A stretch of DNA of 64,000 nucleotides from Actinoplanes campanulatus (lineage in GTDB: Bacteria > Actinomycetota > Actinomycetes > Mycobacteriales > Micromonosporaceae): positions 1-64,000 of the forward strand of contig NZ_BMPW01000013.1 of assembly GCF_014647795.1 (NCBI RefSeq), written 5' to 3'. A program made the translations under genes and the position numbers. Shown in pieces: positions 1 to 8,251 of the stretch. The notes under the pieces were generated by a model, which made no database searches, was not told where the DNA came from, and saw nothing but the letters and a program-made list of their open reading frames with translations. The stretch's first letter is position 1. Each line of letters opens with the position of its first letter.

Positions 1-20
1 CCGCCGGACTCAACGTGATA

Positions 21-58
21 GAAAGGCCCACCCCATCCGGGGTGGGCCTTTCTTTTTT
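21..58 (+). terminator. Intrinsic terminator of an upstream gene
   Basis: A perfect 14-bp stem (21-34 with 39-52) closes over the 4-nt loop ATCC and is followed by six T residues. This is a classical Rho-independent terminator. It presumably ends a plus-strand gene lying left of the window. Confidence 0.85.
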
Positions 59-63
59 GTCCT

Positions 64-435
64 GTGAATACCGCCGGCCCGCGTGGTCCAGCCCGGTTCG
101 GCCGCGCCGCCCAGCCGGATCGTGTCACCTGCCGTGGTGCGACCGTCGCGTACCAGGCCGGCATCAGCGCCCTCTGGAGGACCAAGACCGTGGAGGGCAT
201 CGGGTTCAACAGCAGCTACGGCGAGGTGCTGGAGGCGTACCCTGACTTCGCGATGGTTTTTGGTGGAAATGCGGAGTTCGCGTATGGCGAAGTCGATGTG
301 CCTGGAAACAGGGACGCCACCTACGACATCCGGGTGCAGCAGGGCCTGGTGGACCGCATCGACCTGGACATGAGAGGCGAAGCCTGCTACAAGGTGGCGG
401 CGCTGTGGGCGTACCCCGAAAAAGGTCCTTCTTGA
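64..435 (+). pseudogene. Probable 5'-truncated remnant of a small secreted or hypothetical protein
   Basis: From about 160 to 435 the frame reads like real protein: a YGEVLEAYPDF segment, a beta-rich middle and a late Cys. This resembles the C-terminal half of actinobacterial secreted proteins of unknown function. The first 30 or so residues (64-150) are Arg/Pro-rich low-complexity sequence with no signal peptide and no Shine-Dalgarno site. A strong terminator lies just upstream. I therefore read it as a 5'-truncated remnant. It could also be a short intact gene with an unrecognised start. Function unknown. Confidence 0.4.
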
Positions 436-494
436 CAGGAGCCTGCTTTTTTCGGCATAGAGGGGGTACGCAAGCCGACCATGAAGGAGGGGCG

Positions 495-929
495 ATGCGG
501 ATCAGTGACATTCTCCGGGTGAAGGGTGGACAGGTCGTCACGGTGAATCCGGATGCTACGACCGAACGGCTGTTGGGCGTTCTGGCGGAGCACCGGATCG
601 GGGCGGCGGTGGTGTCGCGAGATGGTGTGGTGGTCGACGGCATCGTCAGTGAGCGGGACGTGGTGCGGGCCCTCGCGGCTCGTGGGGCGACCGTGCTGAC
701 GGAGCCGGTGAGTGCGATCGCGACCACACAGGTGCGGACGGTGACGCCGGACTCGCGGTTGGAGGACGTCGAGCGGTTGATGACCGAGCGGCGGTTCCGG
801 CATGTTCCGGTGGTGGTGGACGGGGTGCTGCGCGGGGTGGTCAGCATCGGGGACGTGGTCAAGAACCGGATAGACGAGTTGGAGACCGAGCGGAGTGAGC
901 TGGCCGGGTACATCACCGGCGAGCGGTAG
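495..929 (+). CDS. Tandem CBS-domain protein
   Basis: A 144-residue protein made of two CBS motifs (about residues 7-60 and 72-130), the pair that folds as a Bateman module binding adenosyl nucleotides. The start at 495 is fixed by AAGGAGG at 484-490; longer in-frame extensions lack a ribosome site. CBS-only proteins of this size are common in actinobacteria, and some belong to DosR-type hypoxia regulons in mycobacteria. A DevR/DosR-like system is present at 60-62 kb, but I see no convincing DosR box directly upstream here. The ligand is unknown. Confidence 0.85.
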   Translation: MRISDILRVKGGQVVTVNPDATTERLLGVLAEHRIGAAVVSRDGVVVDGIVSERDVVRALAARGATVLTEPVSAIATTQVRTVTPDSRLEDVERLMTERRFRHVPVVVDGVLRGVVSIGDVVKNRIDELETERSELAGYITGER

Positions 930-934
930 ACGCG

Positions 935-972
935 AAGACGCCACCGCCCGAACGTGGGCGGTGGCGTCTTTT
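935..972. terminator. Bidirectional terminator between convergent genes
   Basis: A perfect 15-bp stem (935-949 with 956-970) has a 6-nt loop. It ends in TTTT on the plus strand and, through its AAGA start, in a short U run on the minus strand. It lies 5 nt after the CBS gene and 3 nt from the stop of the convergent gene, so it can serve both. Confidence 0.85.
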
Positions 973-975
973 CGC

Positions 976-1257
976 TCAGCGGTGCAGCAGCGAGGCTAAC
1001 CGGCCCCGGGCGCCGGCCGCCTTCGCGGCACGGCGCCGGTGCAGGAAGACGGCGGCCGCCGCCGCGCCGGCCAGCGCCAGAACGGTGGCCGTCGTCGACT
1101 TCGGATTCCGGCGGGCCACCTGGCCGGCGGCGGTCGCCTTGGTCCGGGCCGTGGTGACGGCCTGACGGGTGCGGGAGGGGGAGTCGGCTGAGCCGTTCCC
1201 GGAGATGGAGTCGACGCTCTCGGGCGCGTCACCGTACGTGATCTGGTTCGTGGTCAT
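976..1257 (-). CDS. Small hypothetical protein with one C-terminal membrane segment
   Basis: 93 residues. The N-terminal half is polar (Ser/Thr/Asp-rich). A basic stretch with RRNPKS (about residues 50-55) leads into one hydrophobic Ala/Leu/Val helix (about residues 58-72) and an Arg-rich tail, the layout of a single-pass inner-membrane protein. AGAGGTG sits a few bases upstream of the ATG. I do not recognise the family. The topology is inferred from composition only. Confidence 0.65.
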   Translation of the reverse strand: MTTNQITYGDAPESVDSISGNGSADSPSRTRQAVTTARTKATAAGQVARRNPKSTTATVLALAGAAAAAVFLHRRRAAKAAGARGRLASLLHR

Positions 1258-1421
1258 CGCTCACCTCTCTTTGGACATATGCCCGATGGAGATTCGCCTC
1301 GGCTCGGCTTCTGGATGGGTTTGCCCCGTCGAAACCGGAAACCAACATGGGTTCACGCTCCAGGACCGACGCTAATCGGACAGTACGTCCGGCGTTGTCC
1401 GAGAACCGACACAACCGGGGG

Positions 1422-3107
1422 TCAGCTGCGAGCGTCGGCAGGCTCCTCCGGTTCCGTGGTGGAGTCAGTGGAGTCGGCGTCGTCGGGAGAGCCGGCGTCG
1501 TCGGAGGAGTCGGCTGCCGTCGACGAGGCGTAGACGGTGGCGGTGTTGGCGGAGCCGTAGATCACCGGGACCGCGACGGTGGTGGTCCGGGCGAAGTACT
1601 CGGCCATCGCCTCGGCGTCCTCGTCGTCCTCCTCGACGGCCTCCACGTACGCATGCTGGGTCACCCCCGGCGGCGCCACGTCGTCGGCGTCCGAGACCAG
1701 CCGGTCGCGGGTCAGCGGCTCGTGGTGCGGCGCGATCCCGGTCGGCTGGGTACGCGCGTGCGGCACCAGGGCGCCGGCGCTCTTCGGCACGTTGACCAGC
1801 ACCGGGCTGACGTTGTCGTGCACCACCTCGGCCAGTTCGTCCAGGGCCCGGCGGACCGACTCCCGGCTGGTCCGGGCGAAGTCGCCGACCAGCAGGATGT
1901 GGTCGCTGAGCGCGGCCAGGGCGATCGCGTCGGAGGCGCTGAGCACCGCCGTCGAGTCGAGGACGATCACGTCGGCGTGCTTCTGGACGGCGTGCAGCAC
2001 CCGGGCCAGCTGCCCACTGTCGAGCAGGTCGACGTGATCGCCCTCCTCACGCCGGCCGGCCGGGATGACGTGCAGGCCGGGCACGGCCGTCTCCTCGAGG
2101 ACCTCCTCGACTCCCGCCTCGCCGTCGAGCAGGGTGGTGAGGCCGTACTCTCCGGAGATCCCGAAGACGTGGTGCAGCTGCGGGTGGCGCAGGTCGGCGT
2201 CGACCAGGATCACCGAGCGCCCGGCCTGGGCCAGGGTGACGGCCAGGTTGGCGGCCGTGGTGGTCCGGCCCTGCCGGTCGCCGGGGCTGGTCACCAGGAC
2301 GGTGGTGGCGACGGTCGGCAGCAGGGACGCCCGTAGTGACGGCTGCAGGCGGGTGCGCAGGTAGCGGTACGACTCGGCGGCCGGCGAGGTGGGGTCGCGC
2401 AGCACCACCGGGGCGCCGAGCGTGGTGCCGGCCGGGCGCTTGTAGCGGGGCACGGTGGCCAGCACCGGCACGCCGGTCAGCCGCTCGTAGTCCTCGCGGC
2501 CGCGGATCAGGCCACGGGTGCGGGCGCGCAGCAGCGCGGTGCCGGCGCCGAGCAGCAGACCGGCCGCGAGACCGGCGGCCAGGTCGGGGCCGAGCGGGCG
2601 GGTTACCGGGTCGTCCGGGAGGCTGGGCTCGCTGAGCACTGTCACGCGGGTCGGGCCGGTGGCGCGGTAACTCACGTACGCCTCGACGAGGGCCCGAGCG
2701 CGGATCCGGGCGCTGAAGCGGTTGTCCGCGGTGTAGACGAGGCGGAGGACGTTCGCGTCCGGGGTGACCTCGATGGTGAGGTCCTCCAGGAAGGACCTCT
2801 TGTCGGCGCCGACCCGGCCCGCGGCCGGGAGCACGACCGCGTCGGAGAGCGCGACCGCACGCTCCGTGCCGATATCCGGGATCACCGGCGTGAGGATGGG
2901 CGCGGTGGTCGGTGCGGCGCTCGGGCCCGCGGTCGCCGGGGCCGCGGCGGTGAGGCAGGCCTCGACCAGGACCGTCGCCTCGGACTCGTAGCCGGATGGC
3001 GCCGACTGGTTCAGACCGTAGGCGGCAGCGAGTGCTGCCGTCGTCACCACCAGTGTCCATGGACCGTATCGGCGCAATAGTCGCGCGGATCGTCCGTAGG
3101 TCGTCAT
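1422..3107 (-). CDS. Wzz/CpsD-type chain-length determinant and degenerate tyrosine-autokinase-like protein
   Basis: 561 residues from the ATG at 3107, chosen because GGGAGGG precedes it; a TTG 33 nt upstream lacks such a site. Layout: a transmembrane helix near residues 15-33, an extracytoplasmic Wzz-like domain, a second helix near 172-197, then a cytoplasmic P-loop domain. Bacterial BY-kinases of this layout control capsule or exopolysaccharide chain length. Oddities: the Walker A stretch reads SPGDRQGRTTT, so Arg281 replaces the nucleotide-binding Lys. Walker A' (VDADLR, near 300) is kept, but the usual DTPP after Walker B is DST. The acidic tail has only scattered Tyr. No polysaccharide genes are adjacent. 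It may act in chain-length control without kinase activity. Confidence 0.8.
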   Translation of the reverse strand: MTTYGRSARLLRRYGPWTLVVTTAALAAAYGLNQSAPSGYESEATVLVEACLTAAAPATAGPSAAPTTAPILTPVIPDIGTERAVALSDAVVLPAAGRVGADKRSFLEDLTIEVTPDANVLRLVYTADNRFSARIRARALVEAYVSYRATGPTRVTVLSEPSLPDDPVTRPLGPDLAAGLAAGLLLGAGTALLRARTRGLIRGREDYERLTGVPVLATVPRYKRPAGTTLGAPVVLRDPTSPAAESYRYLRTRLQPSLRASLLPTVATTVLVTSPGDRQGRTTTAANLAVTLAQAGRSVILVDADLRHPQLHHVFGISGEYGLTTLLDGEAGVEEVLEETAVPGLHVIPAGRREEGDHVDLLDSGQLARVLHAVQKHADVIVLDSTAVLSASDAIALAALSDHILLVGDFARTSRESVRRALDELAEVVHDNVSPVLVNVPKSAGALVPHARTQPTGIAPHHEPLTRDRLVSDADDVAPPGVTQHAYVEAVEEDDEDAEAMAEYFARTTTVAVPVIYGSANTATVYASSTAADSSDDAGSPDDADSTDSTTEPEEPADARS

Positions 3108-3395
3108 CGCGGCAGTCCCTCCCCGTTTCTCGGATCTCAAGCCGGAGATTCTTCCACCGATCGATCACTTTCCGCCTCGATCATTCCGGCGATTTCCGTC
3201 TCGTTGTTACGGCCGGTGAGCGCTGTCCGGCTGGGGATATGGCGAGAATCTCGTCGTCATTCAATCGGGGAAGCGGCGGCCCGTTGCCCGGTATGAGCAT
3301 TCCGTTTCGCCCGGTGTCGTATGGGATTAAGAGACTGCTCGCCCCCATTTGCCCGTCGTGTCATCCGCTGATCCGCACGCCCGCACCCGCCATTA

Positions 3396-4502
3396 ACGCG
3401 GCGCCCGGATGGTACGCAGCCACGACCGCCGGATTCTCCAAGGTGGTCGCGTCCGGCACGGCGACCGCCCGGTACGAGGACGCGCACGCCATCCACGTGG
3501 TGGCCCGCGGCCTGAAACCGGGGACCGTCCACTACTACCGGTTCCGGGCGCGCGGGCACATCTCGCAGGTGGGCCGGACCCGGACCGCCCCCGCGAGCGG
3601 CACGTTCGGGCCGGACCTGCGGATCGCGGTGGCGTCCTGCGCCAACTACGAGTCGGGGTACTACACGGCGTACCGGCGGATGGCCGAGGACCGGCCCGAC
3701 CTGGTGCTGTTCCTGGGCGACTACATCTACGAGGAGAGCCGGTCGCCGGGGCGGGTGCGGACGCACGCCGGCGGGGAGACGGTGACGCTGGCCGACTACC
3801 GGCGGCGGTACGCCCAGTACCGGACCGACCCGGATCTGCGGGCCGCCCACGCCGCCGCGCCGTGGATCGTGGTGCCGGACGACCACGAGGTGGAGAACAA
3901 CTACGCGAAGCTGACGCGCGCCAACAACCGGCCGGTGCTCAGCGCGTCGCGGTGGCGGGCCCGGCAGGCGGCCGCGTACCGGGCGTTCTACGAGAACATG
4001 CCGCTGCGGTCGGCGACCTTCCAGCGGCGGGTGCACTGGGGGCGGCTGGCCACCTTCCATATGCTCGACACCCGGCGGTTCCGCGACGACCAGGCCTGCG
4101 GGGACTACTGGAAGGTGTGCGGCGCGGCGGAGCTGCCCGGCCGTACGATCACCGGCGCCGCCCAGGAGAAGTGGCTGCTCGACGGGCTCGCCCGGCATTA
4201 CGGCACCTGGGACGTGCTCGGGCAGCAGGTGTTCTTCGCCCAGTTCGCCGACCGAGCTGATCTGTACGTCGATCAGCTCGAACGGGGACGGCACGCCGCT
4301 CACCGAGATCCCGTTCGCCCGCGTGAACCCGCATCTGCGGTACTTCTCCGAGCGGCGCGGCTACACGCTCGTGACGCTCGGCCGGGACCGGGCACGGGCG
4401 GACTTCCGTACCCTCCCGGTGGTGACCCGGCGGGGAGCGCGCGTCGCCACGCATGCCTCCTTCGTCACCGAGGCGGGGCGCCCGGGTCTGCACCGGCTGT
4501 GA
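3396..4502 (+). pseudogene. phoD: Broken alkaline phosphatase D / PhoD-like phosphodiesterase gene
   Basis: Plus-strand sequence from about 3400 matches PhoD: the Fn3-like N-terminal domain end, VASCANYESGYY, the metal site FLGDYIYE, PDDHEVENNY and DVLGQQVFFAQ. At 4254 the frame changes. The next matching block, ELICTSISSNGDG through the C-terminus (stop 4500-4502), lies in another frame. The stretch of about 50 residues that normally joins them, with the second metal-binding TGDVH-type motif, is missing. The signal peptide and the first part of the enzyme are also absent. I read this as an inactive gene with a 5' truncation and an out-of-frame internal deletion. The only alternative is an assembly error at 4250. 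Confidence 0.75.
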
Positions 4503-4827
4503 CGGGGGCGCGGGCGGCACGGGTGAGGAACCGCAGGAGGGGGCGCAGTTCCGCGGGGACCGTGGGCTCGGCCACGGTCGCGCGCCAGTGCCGCCCGCCG
4601 CATTCGACGGCCAGCTGGTAACGGGTCAGGTCGGCCCGGCAGGCCGCGCCGATCTCCGCGCCCACCCGGGTCAGGTCCAGGTCCTGGACGAGGCGGCGCA
4701 GCTCGCGGGCCTGGTCGAGGGGGAGGGTCGCGGAGTCGAGCACGACGCGCAGTGAGCGGTCCGTGAATCCGCCGGTCCGGCGCAGCTCGGCTCGTATATG
4801 GGAGGTCACGTCTGAAGAGCGTGGCAT
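4465..4827 (-). CDS. Emfourin-like protease-inhibitor family protein
   Basis: 120 residues. The pattern RRTGGFTDRSLRVVLDSATLP, Asp/Glu-Ala-Arg-Glu-Leu-Arg-Arg-Leu, then YQLAVECGGRHW and PAELRPLLRFL matches the emfourin family. The founding member inhibits the M4 metallopeptidase protealysin. In characterised loci the inhibitor is encoded beside its M4 protease. No protease gene is present here, so it is an orphan. Its last 38 nt overlap the 3' end of the broken phoD gene on the other strand. The role is inferred from family resemblance only. Confidence 0.6.
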   Translation of the reverse strand: MPRSSDVTSHIRAELRRTGGFTDRSLRVVLDSATLPLDQARELRRLVQDLDLTRVGAEIGAACRADLTRYQLAVECGGRHWRATVAEPTVPAELRPLLRFLTRAARAPVTAGADPGAPPR

Positions 4828-4881
4828 CGACCCGACACGACGGCTGTCAGATCAAGGGCACAGGGGTGTGTCGAATCTTCA

Positions 4882-5805
4882 TCAGTCCTCCGGGCGGCCC
4901 AGCCGCCAGTAGCCCATGAACGCGACGGCGCGCCGGTCCACCCCGCACTCCGACACGAGGTGCCGGCGCAACGTCTTGATCACCGCGGCCTCGCCGGCCA
5001 GCCAGGCGTAGAAGCCGTCCGGCGTGGCCGTGGACTCCTCCGGCACCTCCCACAGCACGTCGTGGTCCACGTCCACGTCCTCCAGCTCGGCCGGGGCGGC
5101 CGGGGCCACGCAGTCGGCGAGCAGCCGGGCGGCGGCCGCGCGGACCGCCGGGATCAGCCTCACCCCGTGCGCCTCGCCGTCGCGGGGCAGCCAGGTCACC
5201 GTGAACCCGGCCGGCGCGTCGACCGCCAGGTGGTCGCCGGTCGACGGCACCTCCAGCAGCGCCTCACCGACCGTGTCGGACGGCAGGGTGGACAGGATCG
5301 AGCAGATCGCCGGGGTCGCGGTCTCGTCGCCGACCAGCAGGATCCGCCGGGTGGCGGCCGGCGGGTGGAAGTCGATGCCGCCGGCCTCGCCCGGGAAATC
5401 GGCGTTCGGGCCCATGATCACCATGGTCGAGCCGGGGACCGCGTCGACCGCCCAGCGGGAGGCCGGGCCGTTCACCCCGTGCAGCACCATGTCGACGTCG
5501 ATCTCGCGCTCGGCGGCGCGGACGGCGCGGACCGTGTACGTCCGGATCGGGTTGCGCCGCTCCTCCGGCAGGTCGCGCCACCGCGTGTACCAGTCGAGCC
5601 CGGTCGGCAGGTGCTCGTGGCCACTTCCCGGCAGCGGCACGATCAGCTTGATCCGCTGATCCCGGCCGTTGTCGGCGAACCGGTCCAGGTCGTCGCCGGT
5701 GAACGTCACCCGCACGAAGTTCGGGCTCAGCCGGGTCAGCCGGGCGACCCGGGCCGCGAAGAACCGGAACGGGAGCGCCTCGGTGGGCACGACGGTCTGG
5801 GTCAC
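4882..5805 (-). CDS. Siderophore-interacting protein (FAD/NAD(P)H ferric-siderophore reductase, ViuB family)
   Basis: 307 residues. The N-terminal half is the FAD-binding 9 barrel: LSPNFVRVTFTGDDL, then RTYTVR, the flavin-contact motif, near residue 75. The C-terminal half is the SIP NAD(P)H-binding domain, ending in HLVSECGVDRRAVAFMGYWRLG. Such enzymes reduce ferric siderophores in the cytoplasm to release iron. The start is a GTG with GGGAGG six bases upstream. A DtxR/IdeR-type iron box lies 18 nt before the start, so iron repression is likely. No siderophore synthesis or import genes are adjacent. Confidence 0.9.
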   Translation of the reverse strand: MTQTVVPTEALPFRFFAARVARLTRLSPNFVRVTFTGDDLDRFADNGRDQRIKLIVPLPGSGHEHLPTGLDWYTRWRDLPEERRNPIRTYTVRAVRAAEREIDVDMVLHGVNGPASRWAVDAVPGSTMVIMGPNADFPGEAGGIDFHPPAATRRILLVGDETATPAICSILSTLPSDTVGEALLEVPSTGDHLAVDAPAGFTVTWLPRDGEAHGVRLIPAVRAAAARLLADCVAPAAPAELEDVDVDHDVLWEVPEESTATPDGFYAWLAGEAAVIKTLRRHLVSECGVDRRAVAFMGYWRLGRPED

Positions 5806-5823
5806 GGAAGCCTCCCGCGTCTC

Positions 5824-5842
5824 TAAGGTAACCCTAACCTAA
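5824..5842 (-). promoter_or_regulatory. DtxR/IdeR-type iron box
   Basis: On the minus strand the 19-mer reads TTAGGTTAGGGTTACCTTA. The DtxR/IdeR consensus is TTAGGTTAGSCTAACCTAA, so most positions agree, including the full left half-site. It sits directly upstream of the siderophore-reductase start, where a bound repressor would block transcription when iron is sufficient. Confidence 0.75.
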
Positions 5843-5958
5843 CTGCTGGCTCCGGAGATCGCATCACCGGCCCACCCGCTCCCGTTCCGCAACGCCGGTT
5901 GTCCGTCGATCCGGCCGTCCGCCGCCGATCGGACTGGCACCCGCGAGAAGGAGGAGAC

Positions 5959-6414
5959 ATGCCACAGCCCACGACCACGGAACTCACGTTCAGCGACGCA
6001 GGCATGCCGTGGGCCGTCGAGGACTGGTCCGCCGCCCTCCATCCGCCCACCGTCCTCATCGCCGACGACGACGAGACCATCCGCGACCTGATCGCCGTCA
6101 AGCTGCGAGCCGCCGGGTACCACACCCTGGAGGCCGGCGACGGCCGCACCGCGATGGCCCTCGCCGTCAACGAACGACCACACCTGGTCCTGCTCGACAT
6201 CTCCATGCCGGGGCTGGACGGGCTCGGCTTCTGCTACGAGCTGCACTCGTCGCCGCAGACCGCGGACATCCCGGTGATCATCGTCAGCAGCCGCGGCACG
6301 CCGGCCGACGTCGACCTCGGGCACATCGTCGGCGCGGAGGACTACGTGGTCAAACCCTTCTCCCCGGCCGAGCTCCTGCGCCGGGTCCAGCGCCTGCTTC
6401 CCCTCGACGGCTGA
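5959..6414 (+). CDS. Stand-alone response-regulator receiver protein
   Basis: 151 residues from an ATG preceded by GAAGGAGGAG. After a 30-residue N-terminal extension comes one receiver domain: acidic cluster DDD at 36-38, phospho-acceptor Asp80 in LLDISMPG, and the conserved Lys in VVKPFSP. There is no output domain, so it acts through protein-protein contact like CheY or Spo0F-type proteins. No histidine kinase is adjacent; the cognate kinase is unknown. Confidence 0.88.
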   Translation: MPQPTTTELTFSDAGMPWAVEDWSAALHPPTVLIADDDETIRDLIAVKLRAAGYHTLEAGDGRTAMALAVNERPHLVLLDISMPGLDGLGFCYELHSSPQTADIPVIIVSSRGTPADVDLGHIVGAEDYVVKPFSPAELLRRVQRLLPLDG

Positions 6415-6426
6415 AAAACCCCTATT

Positions 6427-6623
6427 TCGTACGCCTACCCGTTCCGCCGTGGGCGACCCGCGAGGCGGGTGGGTGGTGCGGACCGTGCCGCGCCCGCCGG
6501 GCGTGAGTGGGTGGCCGGGCTCGCGAGGCGGGGTGGGTGGTCGCGGAGCGTGCCGCGGCCGCCGGGCGTGCTGACCGCGGCCCGGCTTCGCCGGAAGCGG
6601 TTGTCAGCGGGCGGCGTGTACGA
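6427..6623. repeat. Dispersed intergenic repeat, copy 1 (with internal duplication)
   Basis: The segment is bounded by TCGTACG (6427-6433) and GTACGA (6618-6623). It holds an imperfect direct duplication: 6459-6505 and 6522-6570 both run CGCGAGGCGGG...GTGCCGCG...GCCGGGCGTG. The block TGCCGCGCCCGCCGGGC (6486-6502) recurs exactly at 22965-22981 and, inverted, at 62832-62848. Its right end overlaps the last codons of the universal stress protein gene. It shows no coding character. Confidence 0.5.
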
Positions 6624-7464
6624 GCGCGATGCTGCACCTGGCACGTTGCAGCAGGTGCCGGCCCACCGACGGGCGCAGCGCCAGCCGCAGGACCCGGCGG
6701 ACCCGGGCCCCGGCCACCACCAGCTGTGCGCCGGCGGCCGCCCCGGCCAGCACCTCGCCCGGGGCGCCGACCAGGATCTCGGTGCTCACCGGCACGCCCG
6801 GGAAGCGGCGCCGCCAGCAGTCCACCACCGCCTGCAACCGGCGGCGCTCGGTGGCCACTGCGCACAGGTTGGCGTCGGAGAGCAGGTCACGGCCGGCCGG
6901 CACCGGCCAGCCGTGCACCGCGCGCACTCCGACGCCCCGGACCGCGGCCTGCTCGAAGGCGAACCCGAGGACCAGGCCGGCGGAGGGGGAGTCGTCCACC
7001 CCGGCCACCACCGGGTCGGTCTCCCGGGGCTCACCCCGGACCACCACGACCGGGCACCGGGCGTGCGTGCCGACCGAGGCGCTGGTGGAGCCGAGCAGCG
7101 CCCGGACGGCCGAGTGGCGGGGCCCGCCGACCACCACGAGGGCGGCCTCGGCGCTGCGCTGCGCCAGGGCCACCGCCGCGGTGCCGTGCTCGACCCGGGT
7201 GCGCAGCCGGACGCCGGGATGGGTGACGGCGGCGGCCTCGATCGCCCGGGCCAGCATCTCGCCGACCGCGTCGTCGGTGTCGGCGTCGGGGTAGACGGTG
7301 GCGGCCGGCATCATCGCGGCGGCGGGGACGTAGCTGGGCCACTCGTAGGCGTACAGCAGCTCCACCGTGGCATCGGTGCGCTCGGCCTCGTCCAGCGCCC
7401 AGCGGGCGGCCTTGCGCGCGTCGCACGACCCGTCATAGCCCACGACGATCCTCTGAGTGGCCAC
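6604..7464 (-). CDS. Universal stress protein with two Usp domains
   Basis: 286 residues in two Usp domains (about 1-145 and 150-286). Domain 1 begins RIVVGYDGS and has the ATP-binding loop VVVGGPRHSAVRALLGS. The second loop (VVAGARVRRVLRLALRPS) lacks the canonical GxxG glycines, so only one site may bind ATP. The GTG start has GGAGG seven bases upstream. Tandem-Usp proteins are typical members of DosR-type regulons, and a DevR-like regulator lies at 62 kb. I found no clear DosR box here. It follows the DJ-1-family gene by 46 nt and may be co-transcribed with it. Confidence 0.88.
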   Translation of the reverse strand: MATQRIVVGYDGSCDARKAARWALDEAERTDATVELLYAYEWPSYVPAAAMMPAATVYPDADTDDAVGEMLARAIEAAAVTHPGVRLRTRVEHGTAAVALAQRSAEAALVVVGGPRHSAVRALLGSTSASVGTHARCPVVVVRGEPRETDPVVAGVDDSPSAGLVLGFAFEQAAVRGVGVRAVHGWPVPAGRDLLSDANLCAVATERRRLQAVVDCWRRRFPGVPVSTEILVGAPGEVLAGAAAGAQLVVAGARVRRVLRLALRPSVGRHLLQRARCSIALVHAAR

Positions 7465-7510
7465 GGCGCCGCCTCCCTGTGCTTCCTCCCCTGATCGTGG
7501 TGGGTCCGGT

Positions 7511-8176
7511 TCAGTTCTTCAAGACCGTGAGCACGGCTTCGGCCACACCGGTCGACGAGGCCGGGTTCTGGCCGGTGACCAGGCGGCCGTCGGTGACGAC
7601 GTGCGGCTGCCAGTCGGCGGCGCCGGAGTGGTTCGCGCCGAGCTCCTCGAGGCGGCTCTGCAGCGGGAACGGGACCACCTCGGTGAGGCCCACCGCGATC
7701 TCCTCGGCGTCGGTGAACGCCGCGATGTTCTTCCCGGCGACCAGCGGGGTACCGTCGGAGAGGGTGAGGCCGACCAGGGCGGCCGGGCCGTGGCAGACGG
7801 CGGCCACCACGCCGCCGCGCTCGTACAGGTCACGGGCGAAGGTGTTCAGATGCGGGTCCCCGGGAAAGTCCCACATGGCGCCGTGCCCGCCGGCGAACAG
7901 GACGGCGTCGTAGCCGGCCGGGTCGACGTCGGCGAACCTCGGGGTGTCCGTCAGGTCGACCCGCTCGGTGAAGTCGCGCTGCACCGGGTCGGACAGGTCG
8001 GCGCCGTCGACCGGCGGTTCGCCGCCGGCCACCGAGGCGAACTCGACGGTGTACCCGGCCTCGGTGAAGACCCGCCACGGGTGTGCGGCCTCGGGCAGGT
8101 AGTAGCCGGTGGAGCGGAGCCCGCCCAGGTCGCCGTGACTGGTCAGGCCGATCAGGATCTTGTTCGTTGCGGTCAT
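7511..8176 (-). CDS. DJ-1/PfpI-family (type 1 glutamine amidotransferase-like) protein
   Basis: 221 residues from the ATG at 8176 (another ATG lies 12 nt upstream). The fold is the class I amidotransferase-like fold with the nucleophile elbow AAVCHGPAAL, Cys128, and the glycine-rich FAGGHGAMWDF before it. This subgroup includes Hsp31-type chaperone/glyoxalase III-like proteins that handle reactive aldehydes; the exact substrate here is not known. It is divergent from a LysR regulator gene, the usual arrangement for a regulator and its target. Confidence 0.82.
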   Translation of the reverse strand: MTATNKILIGLTSHGDLGGLRSTGYYLPEAAHPWRVFTEAGYTVEFASVAGGEPPVDGADLSDPVQRDFTERVDLTDTPRFADVDPAGYDAVLFAGGHGAMWDFPGDPHLNTFARDLYERGGVVAAVCHGPAALVGLTLSDGTPLVAGKNIAAFTDAEEIAVGLTEVVPFPLQSRLEELGANHSGAADWQPHVVTDGRLVTGQNPASSTGVAEAVLTVLKN

Positions 8177-8207
8177 GTCCCACACCATGCCTCGGTACAG
8201 CCATCGG

Positions 8208-8229
8208 AAACCAAGAGAATCAGTTTTGG
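8208..8229. promoter_or_regulatory. Candidate LysR operator in the divergent promoter region
   Basis: The 75-nt gap between the DJ-1 gene and the LysR gene contains AAACCAAGAG...GTTTTGG, with CCAA and TTGG arms 11 nt apart. LysR proteins usually bind such interrupted dyads in shared promoters. The dyad is short, so this is a weak prediction. Confidence 0.3.
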
Positions 8230-8251
8230 CAGCCATAGGAATACTGATGGC

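Noticed and set aside
415-445. GGACC-type half-site before the CBS gene as a DosR box
   Set aside because: Only one half matches; the right half of the 14-mer is missing.
7465-7510. DosR box before the universal stress protein gene
   Set aside because: No 14-mer with an acceptable match is found in the gap, although Usp genes are typical DosR targets.
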